From: CAVSLM01 sp963728895
Lineage (GTDB): Bacteria > Pseudomonadota > Gammaproteobacteria > JBBQDK01
Reading direction: 5' to 3'
Length of the DNA: 64,000 bases
Assembly: GCA_963728895.1 (NCBI GenBank)
Contig: CAVSLM010000001.1
Span: 744,001 to 808,000, forward strand
Shown here: positions 36,223-44,167 of the stretch, piece by piece
Layout: each line of letters starts with the position of its first letter
Numbering within the stretch: the stretch's first letter is position 1
Made by a program: the position numbers and the translations under genes
The notes under the pieces: generated by a model
The model's input: the letters and a program-made list of their open reading frames with translations, nothing else
The model's database searches: none
What the model was told of the DNA's origin: nothing

Positions 36223-36404
36223 GTGAAAGCCACGCGCATCGCCATCGGGCTTTGGGTGGCACTGTTGGTAGCATTGACCGGCCTGATCCTGCTGTTACGA
36301 AAAAACTGAATAGGGTCAGAGTAAGAGTACCAGCAGTACCTCGGCAAGTACGGCGAAGAACCGCCGGGAACCTGGGACTGGAACTGGCGTCGAATAGAAT
36401 CGTA
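36223..36404 (+). pseudogene. Two short protein remnants
   Basis: A 28-codon open frame from GTG 36223 encodes a single hydrophobic helix (MKATRIAIGLWVALLVALTG). It ends at 36309 and is followed by EYQQYLGKYGEEPPGTWDWN and a stop near 36404. Neither has a recognised family. They resemble the N-terminal helix and the C-terminus of small proteins, left over from rearrangement. The 110 bp to 36515 contain nothing recognisable. Confidence 0.3.
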
Positions 36405-36515
36405 AATCGTAATAGGAGATGGCGTGAGCGGATATCAATGCTTGGATTGCATTAAACTTTACCGAGGGTAGACCGCGAAGACCCTCGAACGGAATCGCGG
36501 AACATACCCGGAGGT

Positions 36516-37814
36516 GTGGTGAGCTTCTTTTCCCTGGTCAGCATCCTGATCTCGCTCGCGGGCGTCTCGAGCTACGTCAATGATCGTTATATCAAGCTGC
36601 CGACCACTATCGGCGTCATGCTGGTGGCCCTGGTCGCGTCGCTGGCACTGATCCTGGCCGGTTCCTACACCGAAGGGTTCCGCGAACAGGCCGCGACACT
36701 GGTCTCGCAGGTCGACTTCAACCAGGTCGTGCTGCACGGCATGCTCGCATTCCTGTTGTTCGCCGGCTCGATACACGTGAAGCTCGAGGACCTTGGCCGT
36801 GAATGGCTGCCGATTTCGTTGCTGGCCGTATTTGGGACACTTGTCTCCACTTTCATCGTTGGTGGTTTGACTTGGCTGGTCCTCGGCTGGCTGGGACTGG
36901 ATATTCCGTTCCTGCACGCGCTGTTGTTCGGTGCCCTGATCTCGCCGACCGATCCCATCGCGGTGCTGGGAATCATGAAGTCCGTCGGTGCGCCCCGACA
37001 ACTCGAGGTGCAGGTGGCCGGCGAATCGCTGTTCAATGATGGGCTGGGTGTCGTTGTCTTCCTGGTTCTGCTACAGCTAGCCGGCCCGGGCGAAGCGGTC
37101 GGCAGCGGCGCCACGGCGCCGATCTCGATTGGCGTCGGCGCGGTGGGGATGGTGCTGCTCAAGGAAGTGGGTGGTGCTCTGGTGTTGGCAATGGCGACGG
37201 GATTTGTCACCTACCAGATGCTCAGGCGTGTCGACAACTACCAGGTCGAAGTCCTGCTCACTCTTGCCCTGGCCATGGGGCTCTATGCCTTGGTGGATGC
37301 CTTGGGTCTGTCCGCACCGATCGCCGTCGTGGTCGCGGGGTTGTTCGTCGGCAACCGGGGTCGGGCATTCGCCATGACGGAGAAGACGCGTGAACACGTC
37401 GACACCTTCTGGGAGCTGGTCGACGAGATTGTCAATGTCGTTCTCTTTCTTTTGATCGGCCTTGAGCTTCTGGTGCTGCCCATCGAACGCGGATGGCTGG
37501 TGGCCGGAGTGCTCGCGATACCGATCGTGCTGGCGGCGCGCTGGCTTAGCGTTGCGGGAATCGTCGGACCACTCAGCTGGGTGAGGCCGCAGTCGCAAGG
37601 GGCGATACCGGTCCTTACCTGGGGCGGATTGCGCGGCGGCATCTCGGTGGCCATGGCGCTGTCGCTGCCGGCCTACGATTCGCGCAGTCTGGTGCTGACC
37701 CTCACCTACTTTGTGGTGGTGTTCTCGATTCTCGTCCAGGGCTTGACCGTGGGCAGGGTGATTCGCAGGACGAGCGGCCCGACGGCGCCCCCACAGGCTA
37801 CCCCAGGATTTTGA
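36516..37814 (+). CDS. CPA1-family Na+(K+)/H+ antiporter
   Basis: 432-residue, about 12-helix cation/proton antiporter of the NhaP/CPA1 type. Key blocks are VVLHGMLAFLLFAGSIHVKL, FGALISPTDPIAVLGIMKS and the ion-binding ND motif in GESLFNDGLGVVVFLVLLQL, with LTWGGLRGGISVAMALSLPA near the end. Start choice is weak: GTG 36516 or GTG 36519 lies right behind CCCGGAGGT, and no ATG is available in frame. It is separated by 83 bp from the P3A H+-ATPase, which could generate the proton gradient it uses. A deleted copy lies at 25715-26450. Confidence 0.9.
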   Translation: MVSFFSLVSILISLAGVSSYVNDRYIKLPTTIGVMLVALVASLALILAGSYTEGFREQAATLVSQVDFNQVVLHGMLAFLLFAGSIHVKLEDLGREWLPISLLAVFGTLVSTFIVGGLTWLVLGWLGLDIPFLHALLFGALISPTDPIAVLGIMKSVGAPRQLEVQVAGESLFNDGLGVVVFLVLLQLAGPGEAVGSGATAPISIGVGAVGMVLLKEVGGALVLAMATGFVTYQMLRRVDNYQVEVLLTLALAMGLYALVDALGLSAPIAVVVAGLFVGNRGRAFAMTEKTREHVDTFWELVDEIVNVVLFLLIGLELLVLPIERGWLVAGVLAIPIVLAARWLSVAGIVGPLSWVRPQSQGAIPVLTWGGLRGGISVAMALSLPAYDSRSLVLTLTYFVVVFSILVQGLTVGRVIRRTSGPTAPPQATPGF

Positions 37815-37897
37815 TGGCGCTGTGATCATGAGTCTGACAACAAATCTCCCGCAAGTCGCGAGACCTGCGGTATCGCAAAGACTGGAGAATTCCCGTT

Positions 37898-40522
37898 ATG
37901 GACCCCAAGACCGACCAGACCAAGACGCCCGAATCGGAGTCGGGAGCGCAGCCCAATGCGAAGGACGATTTGAAATCCCTGCCTCTGCCGGATGTGGAGA
38001 AAAAATTGGGGTCGTCACCGGACGGCATCACGCAGGCGGAGGCGCAGAAGCGGCTGACTCAATATGGACCGAATGAGATCGAAGAGAAGCAGACCAATGC
38101 CTTCCTGAAGTTCCTTGGCTATTTCTGGGGTCCCATCCCGTGGATGATCGAAGGGGCGGTGATCCTTTCGGGCGTGGTCGGCCACTGGCCGGATTTTTTC
38201 ATTATCCTGGTATTGCTCGTTTCCAACGCTGTGGTCGGATTCTGGGAAGAACGCCAGGCAGGCAACGCCATCGCCGCCCTGAAGGCCAAGCTGGCGATCA
38301 AGGCCCGCGTCCTCCGCGATGGGAAGTGGATCACCTCGCCGGCACGTGAACTGGTGCCAGGCGACGTCATCCGCGTGCGCCTGGGCGACATCGTGCCGGC
38401 GGATGCGCGCTTGTTGGAGGGTGACCCGATCGAGGTGGATCAGTCGGCGCTGACGGGCGAGTCGTTGCCCGCAACGCGAAAATCCGGCGAGGCAATATTT
38501 TCGGGGTCGATCATCCGCCAGGGCGAGATCGGCGCTCTGGTCTATGCCACGGGTGCCAATACTTACTTCGGCAAGACGGCGCAACTGGTGCAGGTGGCGC
38601 TCACGGTCAGCCACTTTCAACGCGCGGTGCTGAAGATCGGTAATTACCTGATCATCCTCGCAGTGACTCTGGTGGTGTTGATTCTAGCGGTCGCGCTGTT
38701 TCGCGGCGACCCGATGCTGACCACCTTGCAGTTCGCCCTGGTGTTGACCGTGGCCGCGATTCCGGTGGCGATGCCCACGGTGCTGTCGGTGACCATGGCG
38801 GTTGGCGCGCGCCTGCTGGCCAAAAAAGAGGCGATCGTGACCCGCTTGGCGGCCATCGAGGAATTGGCAGGCGTGGACGAGCTGTGCTCGGACAAGACCG
38901 GCACCCTGACCCAGAACAAGCTGACATTGGGCGATCCGTTCAGCGTTAACGGCATCCCAGCCGATCAAGTCATCCTCAATGCCGCGCTGGCGTCGCGCGC
39001 GGACAATAAGGACACCATCGATCTGGCGGTGCTGGGCGGCCTGAAAAACGACCAGGCCTTGAAAGCCTACCAGGTGCTTCATTTCCAGCCGTTCGATCCG
39101 GTGCACAAGCGCACCGAGGCCACCGTCAAGGGTGCGGACGGAACCGAGTTCAAGGTCACCAAGGGCGCACCGCAGGTGATCTTGGAATTATCTGCTAATG
39201 CCGATGATGTCGTTTCCGCTGTTGATCAAGCCGTCAATGAATTTGCGGCGCGCGGGTTCCGTTCATTGGGCGTGGCGCGGGCTGATCAGGATGGGCAATG
39301 GCAGTTTCTCGGCGTGTTGCCATTGTTCGATCCGCCCCGCGAGCAGGCCAAGGCGACCATCGCGACCGCCCGCCAGATGGGCGTGAACGTCAAGATGGTA
39401 ACGGGAGATGCAATTGCCATCGCACGTGAAACCGCCGTGAAATTGGGGCTGGGCACCAATATCCTCGATGCCAGCGGCTTCGGCGACACCAAGCATCTCG
39501 AGACGGCGCAATTGGCGGAGTCCATCGAAAAAGCGGACGGCTTCGCCCAGGTGTTCCCCGAGCACAAGTTCCACATTATCGAGGTCCTGCAGCAACGCGG
39601 CCACATCGTTGGCATGACGGGCGACGGAGTGAATGACGCCCCCGCGCTGAAGAAGGCCGACTGCGGCATTGCCGTTTCGGGCGCGACGGACGCGGCACGC
39701 GCGGCGGCCTCCATTGTGCTGATGACGCCCGGTCTGTCGGTGATCATCGATGCGATCAAGGAGAGCCGGAAGATCTTCCAGCGCATGAACAGCTACGCGA
39801 TCTACCGCATCGCGGAGACGCTTCGGGTGCTGCTGTTCATGACCCTGGCGATCCTGATCTTCAATTTCTATCCGTTGACGGCGGTGATGATCGTGATGCT
39901 GGCGCTGCTCAACGACGGCGCAATCCTTTCGATTGCGTATGACAACGTACATTACAAGAACAAGCCCGAAACCTGGGACATGCACATGGTGCTGGGCGTC
40001 GCCACGGTGCTGGGCGTCGTCGGACCCGTGGCGGCGTTTGGATTGTTTTACCTGGGCGATCGTGTCTATCACCTCGACCACCCGCATCTCCAGACGCTGA
40101 TGTATCTGATGCTGTCCGTGGCCGGACATCTGACGATTTTCCTCACGCGCACGCGCGGCGCGTTCTGGTCGATCCGCCCGGCGCGGATCCTGCTCGTGGC
40201 CGTGTTCGGCACGCAGCTGATTGCAACGCTGATCGCGGTTTATGGATTGTTCATGACGCCGCTCGGCTGGGGCTGGGCGCTGTTCGTCTGGGGCTATGCT
40301 CTGGCGTGGTTCCTCGTGAGCGACCGCGTGAAGCTGTTCGCTTATCGGGTGTTCGATCCGACTGCCGCCCCCCTGTTGGCCAAGGAACCTGCCGATGTGA
40401 AACCGCAGATCGCTAGGCGAGCCCATGAGCTCTTTGAGCAACACGGCCGCCAGGGCGGTCGAGATGTCCAGGACTGGCTGCAGGCGGAGCAGGAAATTCG
40501 TCAGGATAAGGCCCACAAATGA
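37898..40522 (+). CDS. P3A-type plasma-membrane H+-ATPase
   Basis: 874-residue proton-exporting P-type ATPase, the bacterial relative of fungal and plant Pma1. Motifs in order: TGESLPATR (A domain, residues 186-194), VAAIPVAMPTVLSVTMA in helix 4, the phosphorylation site DKTGTLTQ with Asp332, KGAPQVILEL (nucleotide binding), MVTGDA and MTGDGVNDAPALKKADCGIA (hinge), then SYAIYRIAETLRVLLF and six C-terminal helices. The ATG follows TGGAGAATTCCCGTT. A degenerate copy with an inverted centre lies at 19958-21535. The stop overlaps the aquaporin start. It exports protons, and with the antiporter it would tune pH and Na+. Confidence 0.94.
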   Translation: MDPKTDQTKTPESESGAQPNAKDDLKSLPLPDVEKKLGSSPDGITQAEAQKRLTQYGPNEIEEKQTNAFLKFLGYFWGPIPWMIEGAVILSGVVGHWPDFFIILVLLVSNAVVGFWEERQAGNAIAALKAKLAIKARVLRDGKWITSPARELVPGDVIRVRLGDIVPADARLLEGDPIEVDQSALTGESLPATRKSGEAIFSGSIIRQGEIGALVYATGANTYFGKTAQLVQVALTVSHFQRAVLKIGNYLIILAVTLVVLILAVALFRGDPMLTTLQFALVLTVAAIPVAMPTVLSVTMAVGARLLAKKEAIVTRLAAIEELAGVDELCSDKTGTLTQNKLTLGDPFSVNGIPADQVILNAALASRADNKDTIDLAVLGGLKNDQALKAYQVLHFQPFDPVHKRTEATVKGADGTEFKVTKGAPQVILELSANADDVVSAVDQAVNEFAARGFRSLGVARADQDGQWQFLGVLPLFDPPREQAKATIATARQMGVNVKMVTGDAIAIARETAVKLGLGTNILDASGFGDTKHLETAQLAESIEKADGFAQVFPEHKFHIIEVLQQRGHIVGMTGDGVNDAPALKKADCGIAVSGATDAARAAASIVLMTPGLSVIIDAIKESRKIFQRMNSYAIYRIAETLRVLLFMTLAILIFNFYPLTAVMIVMLALLNDGAILSIAYDNVHYKNKPETWDMHMVLGVATVLGVVGPVAAFGLFYLGDRVYHLDHPHLQTLMYLMLSVAGHLTIFLTRTRGAFWSIRPARILLVAVFGTQLIATLIAVYGLFMTPLGWGWALFVWGYALAWFLVSDRVKLFAYRVFDPTAAPLLAKEPADVKPQIARRAHELFEQHGRQGGRDVQDWLQAEQEIRQDKAHK

Positions 40523-41097
40523 GCGGATGCGAACACGACGGCAGACTCCGGCATGACACCGTGCAGCAGCTGCGGATGGTTCAGAGCCAGGTTTCCCCCG
40601 ACTTTCTGGACCCGGCGCACGAGTGGCGTCGTCTCTTTGCCGAGGCTTGGGGCACGTTCCTGCTGGTTCTTGTCGCCGCGGGTGGCGGGGTGGTCGCCGC
40701 CATGAGCGCAGGCGCTGTTACCCTGGGCATGATCGTGGTTGCGCCGGGGCTCATGGTGATGGCGATCATCTACTTCATGGGCACCGTGAGCGGAGCGCAC
40801 TTGAACCCGGCCGTCACCTTGGCATTCGCAGTGCGGCGCAACTTCCCGTTCAGTCATCAGTGCGTTCCCGACCTTGCTGCCGATCTCGCCCCTGATGCTG
40901 ATCCTGTCCCTGATGCCGATCCTGTCCCTGCTGCTGATCCTGTTCCGGCGCGTGTCGCCGTTTCGGTTCCCGGTTGGAGTCCTTGCCCTGTTGCTTTTCC
41001 ACCGGGCCATGCGATCCTGGCATCTGCTGCCCACGCTGGCCCAGCTCTGGCTGTGACGGCGGTCCATGATCTTTACGCTCGGCCGCCCGTGTTGTGA
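40519..41097 (+). pseudogene. MIP/aquaporin family protein, truncated after the first NPA motif
   Basis: The first 111 codons are genuine MIP sequence: HEWRRLFAEAWGTFLLVLVA (helix 1), GLMVMAIIYFMG (helix 2), then SGAHLNPAVTLAFAVRRNF with the first NPA. After Phe111 (about 40851) homology stops, and the remaining 81 codons are the antisense of the convergent WG-repeat gene (low-complexity Asp/Pro/Val). The second half with the second NPA motif and four helices is missing. The start overlaps the ATPase stop (ATGA). It cannot form a channel. Confidence 0.85.
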
Positions 41098-41775
41098 AGG
41101 GGCCGGGGTCGACCGCTGAACGTCTTCGCCTCCCCTTCGCGGTGACTGTGAGTGCGGAGCAGGCGCTGCTTGCACTGCACGCTGCTCATAGTATTGCCGC
41201 ACTACCGGGTCATGCGGCTGGTAACGATAATTCCGATTTCGAAGTTCCTGCTGCTGCTCCACTCGTCGGGGATAGCGATCCCCCGAATACTGCCGCTGGT
41301 AGATGGGCAACGGGGCAGGTGCCGGGGCAGCACTATGGTCCCACCGATCCCAACCGCTTCTGCGCCGTTCCCAATCACGGCCCCAGTGGTCACTCCAACG
41401 TGGCGGCGCATCGCCCCGCCACCCGTGGAAGTATGCAGGAGGCCGGCGGTAGTAGCCTACAGGGATTCGCAGGACGAACACCGGCACAGCCTCTCGATCC
41501 ACAAGCCACCAGGGCCCGTTGTACCAGTTACTCGAGTACCAGTTTTCGTTTTCGTAAACCCAGTACATACCGTCGTAAAAGAAGTAGTTCGCTTCCAGCC
41601 GTGGCGCGTAGTAGACCGGGTAACCTGGCACGACGACAAGTTCCGGGTATGCAGGCAGGTTGAGCGCGATGCTCGCATGAGGAAGCCTGAGACCGATGCT
41701 CACCTGAACGTCAGAGTAAGCTGCGGAGCAAGACAGCATCCCAACCACCACGATTACGCTGCGAATTTTCCGCAT
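40853..41775 (-). CDS. YXWGXW-type secreted protein, 3' end altered
   Basis: Signal peptide MRKIRSVIVVVGMLSCSAAY, then a conserved domain of the YXWGXW family (VQVSIGLRLPHASIALNLPA, YPELVVVPGYPVYYAPRLEA, YFFYDGMYWVYENENWYSS and WYNGPWWLVDREAVPVFVLR). An Arg/Trp/Asp-rich tail follows (WSDHWGRDWERRRSGWDRWD). The function is unknown; it is likely periplasmic or surface-exposed. Near 40853 the sequence meets the truncated aquaporin tail to tail, and the open frame runs on antisense through it to 40501, so the true C-terminus is probably lost. The last real residues resemble the usual Arg/Asp-rich ending (RISSRDRIGIRDRISIRGE). Confidence 0.7.
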
Positions 41776-41920
41776 TCTGTGATTTCCAGTCAAATAACCG
41801 ATGTCAGAGTGATTCGCGACGAACCGATCCGACGTAATCGCCGGCTTCGAGGCACCGGTCGGACTGCGGTAGGGTATCGCGTGTACGGCATATCGCGATG
41901 CGGACCACCTCGCACGTACG

Positions 41921-42112
41921 TCAGCGGCCGATACGTATGCTGTCCAGCGATCCCAGCACGCCAAAAACCTGCAGTAGCCATAACACGACAACAATGACGA
42001 CGACGATATTTAGGATGTTCTTGATCCGTCGGTCCATGGGTATGTAATTGTTGATGAGCCAAAGCGCTACGCCAACCACAAGCAATACGATGACCAAGTT
42101 GATCAGTGGCAT
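41921..42112 (-). CDS. Thivi_2564-family small membrane protein
   Basis: 63 residues with two hydrophobic helices (LINLVIVLLVVGVALWLINN and IKNILNIVVVIVVVLWLLQV) linked by YIPMDRR, ending FGVLGSLDSIRIGR. It matches the small family named after Thiocystis violascens Thivi_2564, of unknown function, often beside envelope-stress genes. The ATG at 42112 follows AAAGGAGAACC. It probably stands alone: a strong terminator separates it from the SYLF gene upstream. Confidence 0.8.
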   Translation of the reverse strand: MPLINLVIVLLVVGVALWLINNYIPMDRRIKNILNIVVVIVVVLWLLQVFGVLGSLDSIRIGR

Positions 42113-42178
42113 GCCGGTTCTCCTTTAAATTGTTCTTCGCTCGTTGTTATCACACATCTGCGCTGCAGGGCAACGGAA

Positions 42179-42218
42179 AATGGGGACGGACGCAATCGAA
42201 ATCGCGTCCGTCCCCATT
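42179..42218 (-). terminator. Long perfect hairpin after the SYLF gene
   Basis: 15-bp perfect stem with arms AATGGGGACGGACGC (42179-42193) and GCGTCCGTCCCCATT (42204-42218) and a 10-nt loop. It begins 5 nt after the stop of the minus-strand SYLF gene and is followed by TTCC, so it can act as its terminator. The stem is longer than needed; it may also be a palindromic repeat element. Confidence 0.7.
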
Positions 42219-42222
42219 CGAT

Positions 42223-42783
42223 TTACCGCTTGATCTGGGAAATTTTTGTTCCCTCGATGCTGATTCCCGCCATCAACCCCTGCTGGCTGAAGATAAACGC
42301 GTAGGCGTCATCCTTCAGCGAGGATGTCGAAAGATTCTTCGCTATCCCTTCGTCGACCACAACAACGGTCGGACCGACGCCAATCTCCCAGCCCTTCGTC
42401 TCTTCGAGATAGCGTACGGCCTTGTCGGTCATCAGGAACACAGCATATGCGTAGGTTTGGGCACCTGCCTGCAGACCCCAGGATCCGGTAACCGTGTTGT
42501 AGTAATCGACGACTTTGGAGCCCTCGATCAACTCGCCTTCGCCATAGCTGCCGCCGAACACGAGGCCGGCCTTGACGATATTCGGAAACACGAGTACAGC
42601 TTTGGCAGTGCGCGAAAGCTTCTCGGCAAAGGGTTCGGTCTTATAAAGCGTTTGCAATGCCTGCCGGGAATCCTTGTCCAAATCCTCAGCGGTTGCCGCG
42701 CTTGCCTGATTCATCACACTCATCGAAACGATTGAAGCCGTCGCGAGTATGAGTGCGGGGAGGTTACTGCGTATGCTATACAT
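42223..42783 (-). CDS. YSC84/SYLF-domain lipid-binding protein, secreted
   Basis: 186 residues with a signal peptide (LPALILATASIVSMSVMNQA, cut after ASA) and a SYLF (YSC84-related) domain: AKAVLVFPNIVKAGLVFGGS, YNTVTGSWGLQAGAQTYAYA, VFLMTDKAVRYLEETKGWEI, GPTVVVVDEG and DAYAFIFSQQGLMAGISIEG. Such proteins bind phosphoinositides in eukaryotes and occur as periplasmic proteins of unclear role in bacteria. The ATG at 42783 is preferred to an upstream ORF start because it begins the signal peptide. A perfect TGTACG-N4-CGTACA dyad lies about 205 bp upstream. Confidence 0.88.
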   Translation of the reverse strand: MYSIRSNLPALILATASIVSMSVMNQASAATAEDLDKDSRQALQTLYKTEPFAEKLSRTAKAVLVFPNIVKAGLVFGGSYGEGELIEGSKVVDYYNTVTGSWGLQAGAQTYAYAVFLMTDKAVRYLEETKGWEIGVGPTVVVVDEGIAKNLSTSSLKDDAYAFIFSQQGLMAGISIEGTKISQIKR

Positions 42784-43295
42784 GCGAATACTCCTGGTTG
42801 GAATGTATTTCGGGTGCCGACGCACCAAATCACCTATGGCGCATTCCGATGTCGCGGCAGATCCTTTCGCCATTCGTGTACCTTGCACAGCTACAGGCAG
42901 CAGAAGGGATAGCTTGGCGGCAGTATGGATCAATTTCATTCGAACTCCCGATTCGAGAACAAATTTATTCCCGTGAGCACGTGCAGTCTGTACGCTGACG
43001 TACATAGCACAATACCTGCCCAGGGTCGAACAGGCCGGCAGGAGCTGTCGGGCGCAAGCATAGGGAAGATCGAGCCGCTGGTGGGAGGGAGAGGCACCGG
43101 GCGAGACGGGTCGGGTCGTGAACCGAGACCCTGGCAGTGTTCCGGTCTTGTCATGGCCAAACTGTTGTGAACGGAATTTCCATGAGCCGTGTCGTGCTTA
43201 CGGCGCGCTGGCTGCGTATCGGGAAAACGCCGCGCCGGCCACTTCCCGTGCTTGTAGGTCATCCCAGGAAACGGCACGCCTTCCACGAAGAGAGG
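42784..43295. other. Intergenic stretch upstream of the SYLF gene
   Basis: About 510 bp between the SYLF start and the end of the Crp/Fnr-like gene. No gene recognised. The noteworthy content is the palindromic site at 42989-43004. Confidence 0.5.
42989..43004. promoter_or_regulatory. Candidate dyad operator, copy 2 (perfect)
   Basis: TGTACGCTGACGTACA is a perfect inverted repeat of TGTACG around a 4-nt spacer. On the minus strand the wider site reads CTATGTACGTCAGCGTACAG followed by ACTG, sharing TATGTACG and ACAGAC with the site at 7315-7335. It is 206 bp upstream of the SYLF start. Confidence 0.5.
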
Positions 43296-44003
43296 CTAAC
43301 CCAGGATCCGGGCATAGGTCGCCTTGTCGTCCTCGTAGCACCTGCAGGAGGCGGCTTCGAGGCCGCTGCGGTCTAGAATCGTGATGTCCCCGCGGCGATA
43401 GCGAATCAGTTTGCGCTTTTGCAGCGAACTTGCGGCAATGGTGACGCCGACGCGGCGCACGCCCAGCATGTAGCCCAGGAACTCGTGCGTGATGTGAAAC
43501 TGGTCCGAGTGTGCCCGATCGCGCGTCATCAGGAGCCAGCGGGCGAGGCGTGCCTCCACCACATGGGAGCGGGTGCAGGCAGCAGTTTGGGCGAGGGTGC
43601 TCAACAGCACATAGACATAGCGCTTCAGCAGGCGTTGAAGCGCGGGAATCTGTTCGACTTCCCGGAGAAACGCTGCGCACTTCATGCGCAGGGCCGGGCC
43701 TGCGCCCTGCACCAGGGCGTGCAGGGGGGATAGATCCACGCCGAGGATGAGAGAGACCCCGAGCATGCCTTCATCACCGATCAACGCCACCTCGACGTTG
43801 GCACCGCCTTCGTTCGGCGTGGTCAGGGACACGAAACTATCCGTGGGAAAATACACATTGCGCATGCGCTCGCCGGGTTCGGCAAGCACCTCTCCGAACA
43901 GCAGCGCGACCGGCTCGCAGCCTGCCAGAAAGCGTTGACGGTCTTTGCGCGGCAAGGTCGCAAGCAGCCGGTTGCCGACAGCAGCGGGTTTGGTGCGTGG
44001 CAC
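43296..44003 (-). CDS. Crp/Fnr-family transcriptional regulator
   Basis: 235 residues: an N-terminal cyclic-nucleotide-type beta barrel (FLAGCEPVALLFGEVLAEPG, RNVYFPTDSFVSLTTPNEGG, LIGDEGMLGVSLILG), a long dimer helix, and a C-terminal winged helix (ITHEFLGYMLGVRRVGVTIA, LIRYRRGDITILDRSGLE). It has no Fnr-type cysteine cluster, and the usual cAMP-contacting Arg-Ser pair is not evident. It belongs to the 'VYFP' subgroup whose ligand is unknown. A paralogue at 48062 shares the layout. An IS is inserted about 165 bp upstream of its start. Confidence 0.9.
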   Translation of the reverse strand: MPRTKPAAVGNRLLATLPRKDRQRFLAGCEPVALLFGEVLAEPGERMRNVYFPTDSFVSLTTPNEGGANVEVALIGDEGMLGVSLILGVDLSPLHALVQGAGPALRMKCAAFLREVEQIPALQRLLKRYVYVLLSTLAQTAACTRSHVVEARLARWLLMTRDRAHSDQFHITHEFLGYMLGVRRVGVTIAASSLQKRKLIRYRRGDITILDRSGLEAASCRCYEDDKATYARILG

Positions 44004-44147
44004 TTGGACTCTCCTGGTGTTGGGGAAACCCCGTCAGGCCGCACGAGTAAAGGTACAGATGCAGTTCCAATGTCGGATGCCATCCACGGGCGAACGGCTT
44101 CCCTGGAATGGGCAATGTTCAGCATGCAGCGAGACTCGGCGCTCGTC

Positions 44148-44163
44148 CGGACGGTAACGAACA
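44148..44163. promoter_or_regulatory. Candidate dyad operator, copy 3 (weak)
   Basis: CGGACGGTAACGAACA; the minus strand reads TATGTTCGTTACCGTCCGGA, resembling the other two sites at TATGT-CGT-A-CGT-C-GAC. It lies 145 bp upstream of the Crp/Fnr-like gene and 5 bp from the end of the IS. Confidence 0.3.
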
Positions 44164-44167
44164 TAGG

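Noticed and set aside
40501..40852. C-terminal extension of the YXWGXW protein through the aquaporin
   Set aside because: It is the antisense of conserved MIP sequence, so the extension is accidental even if it is translated.
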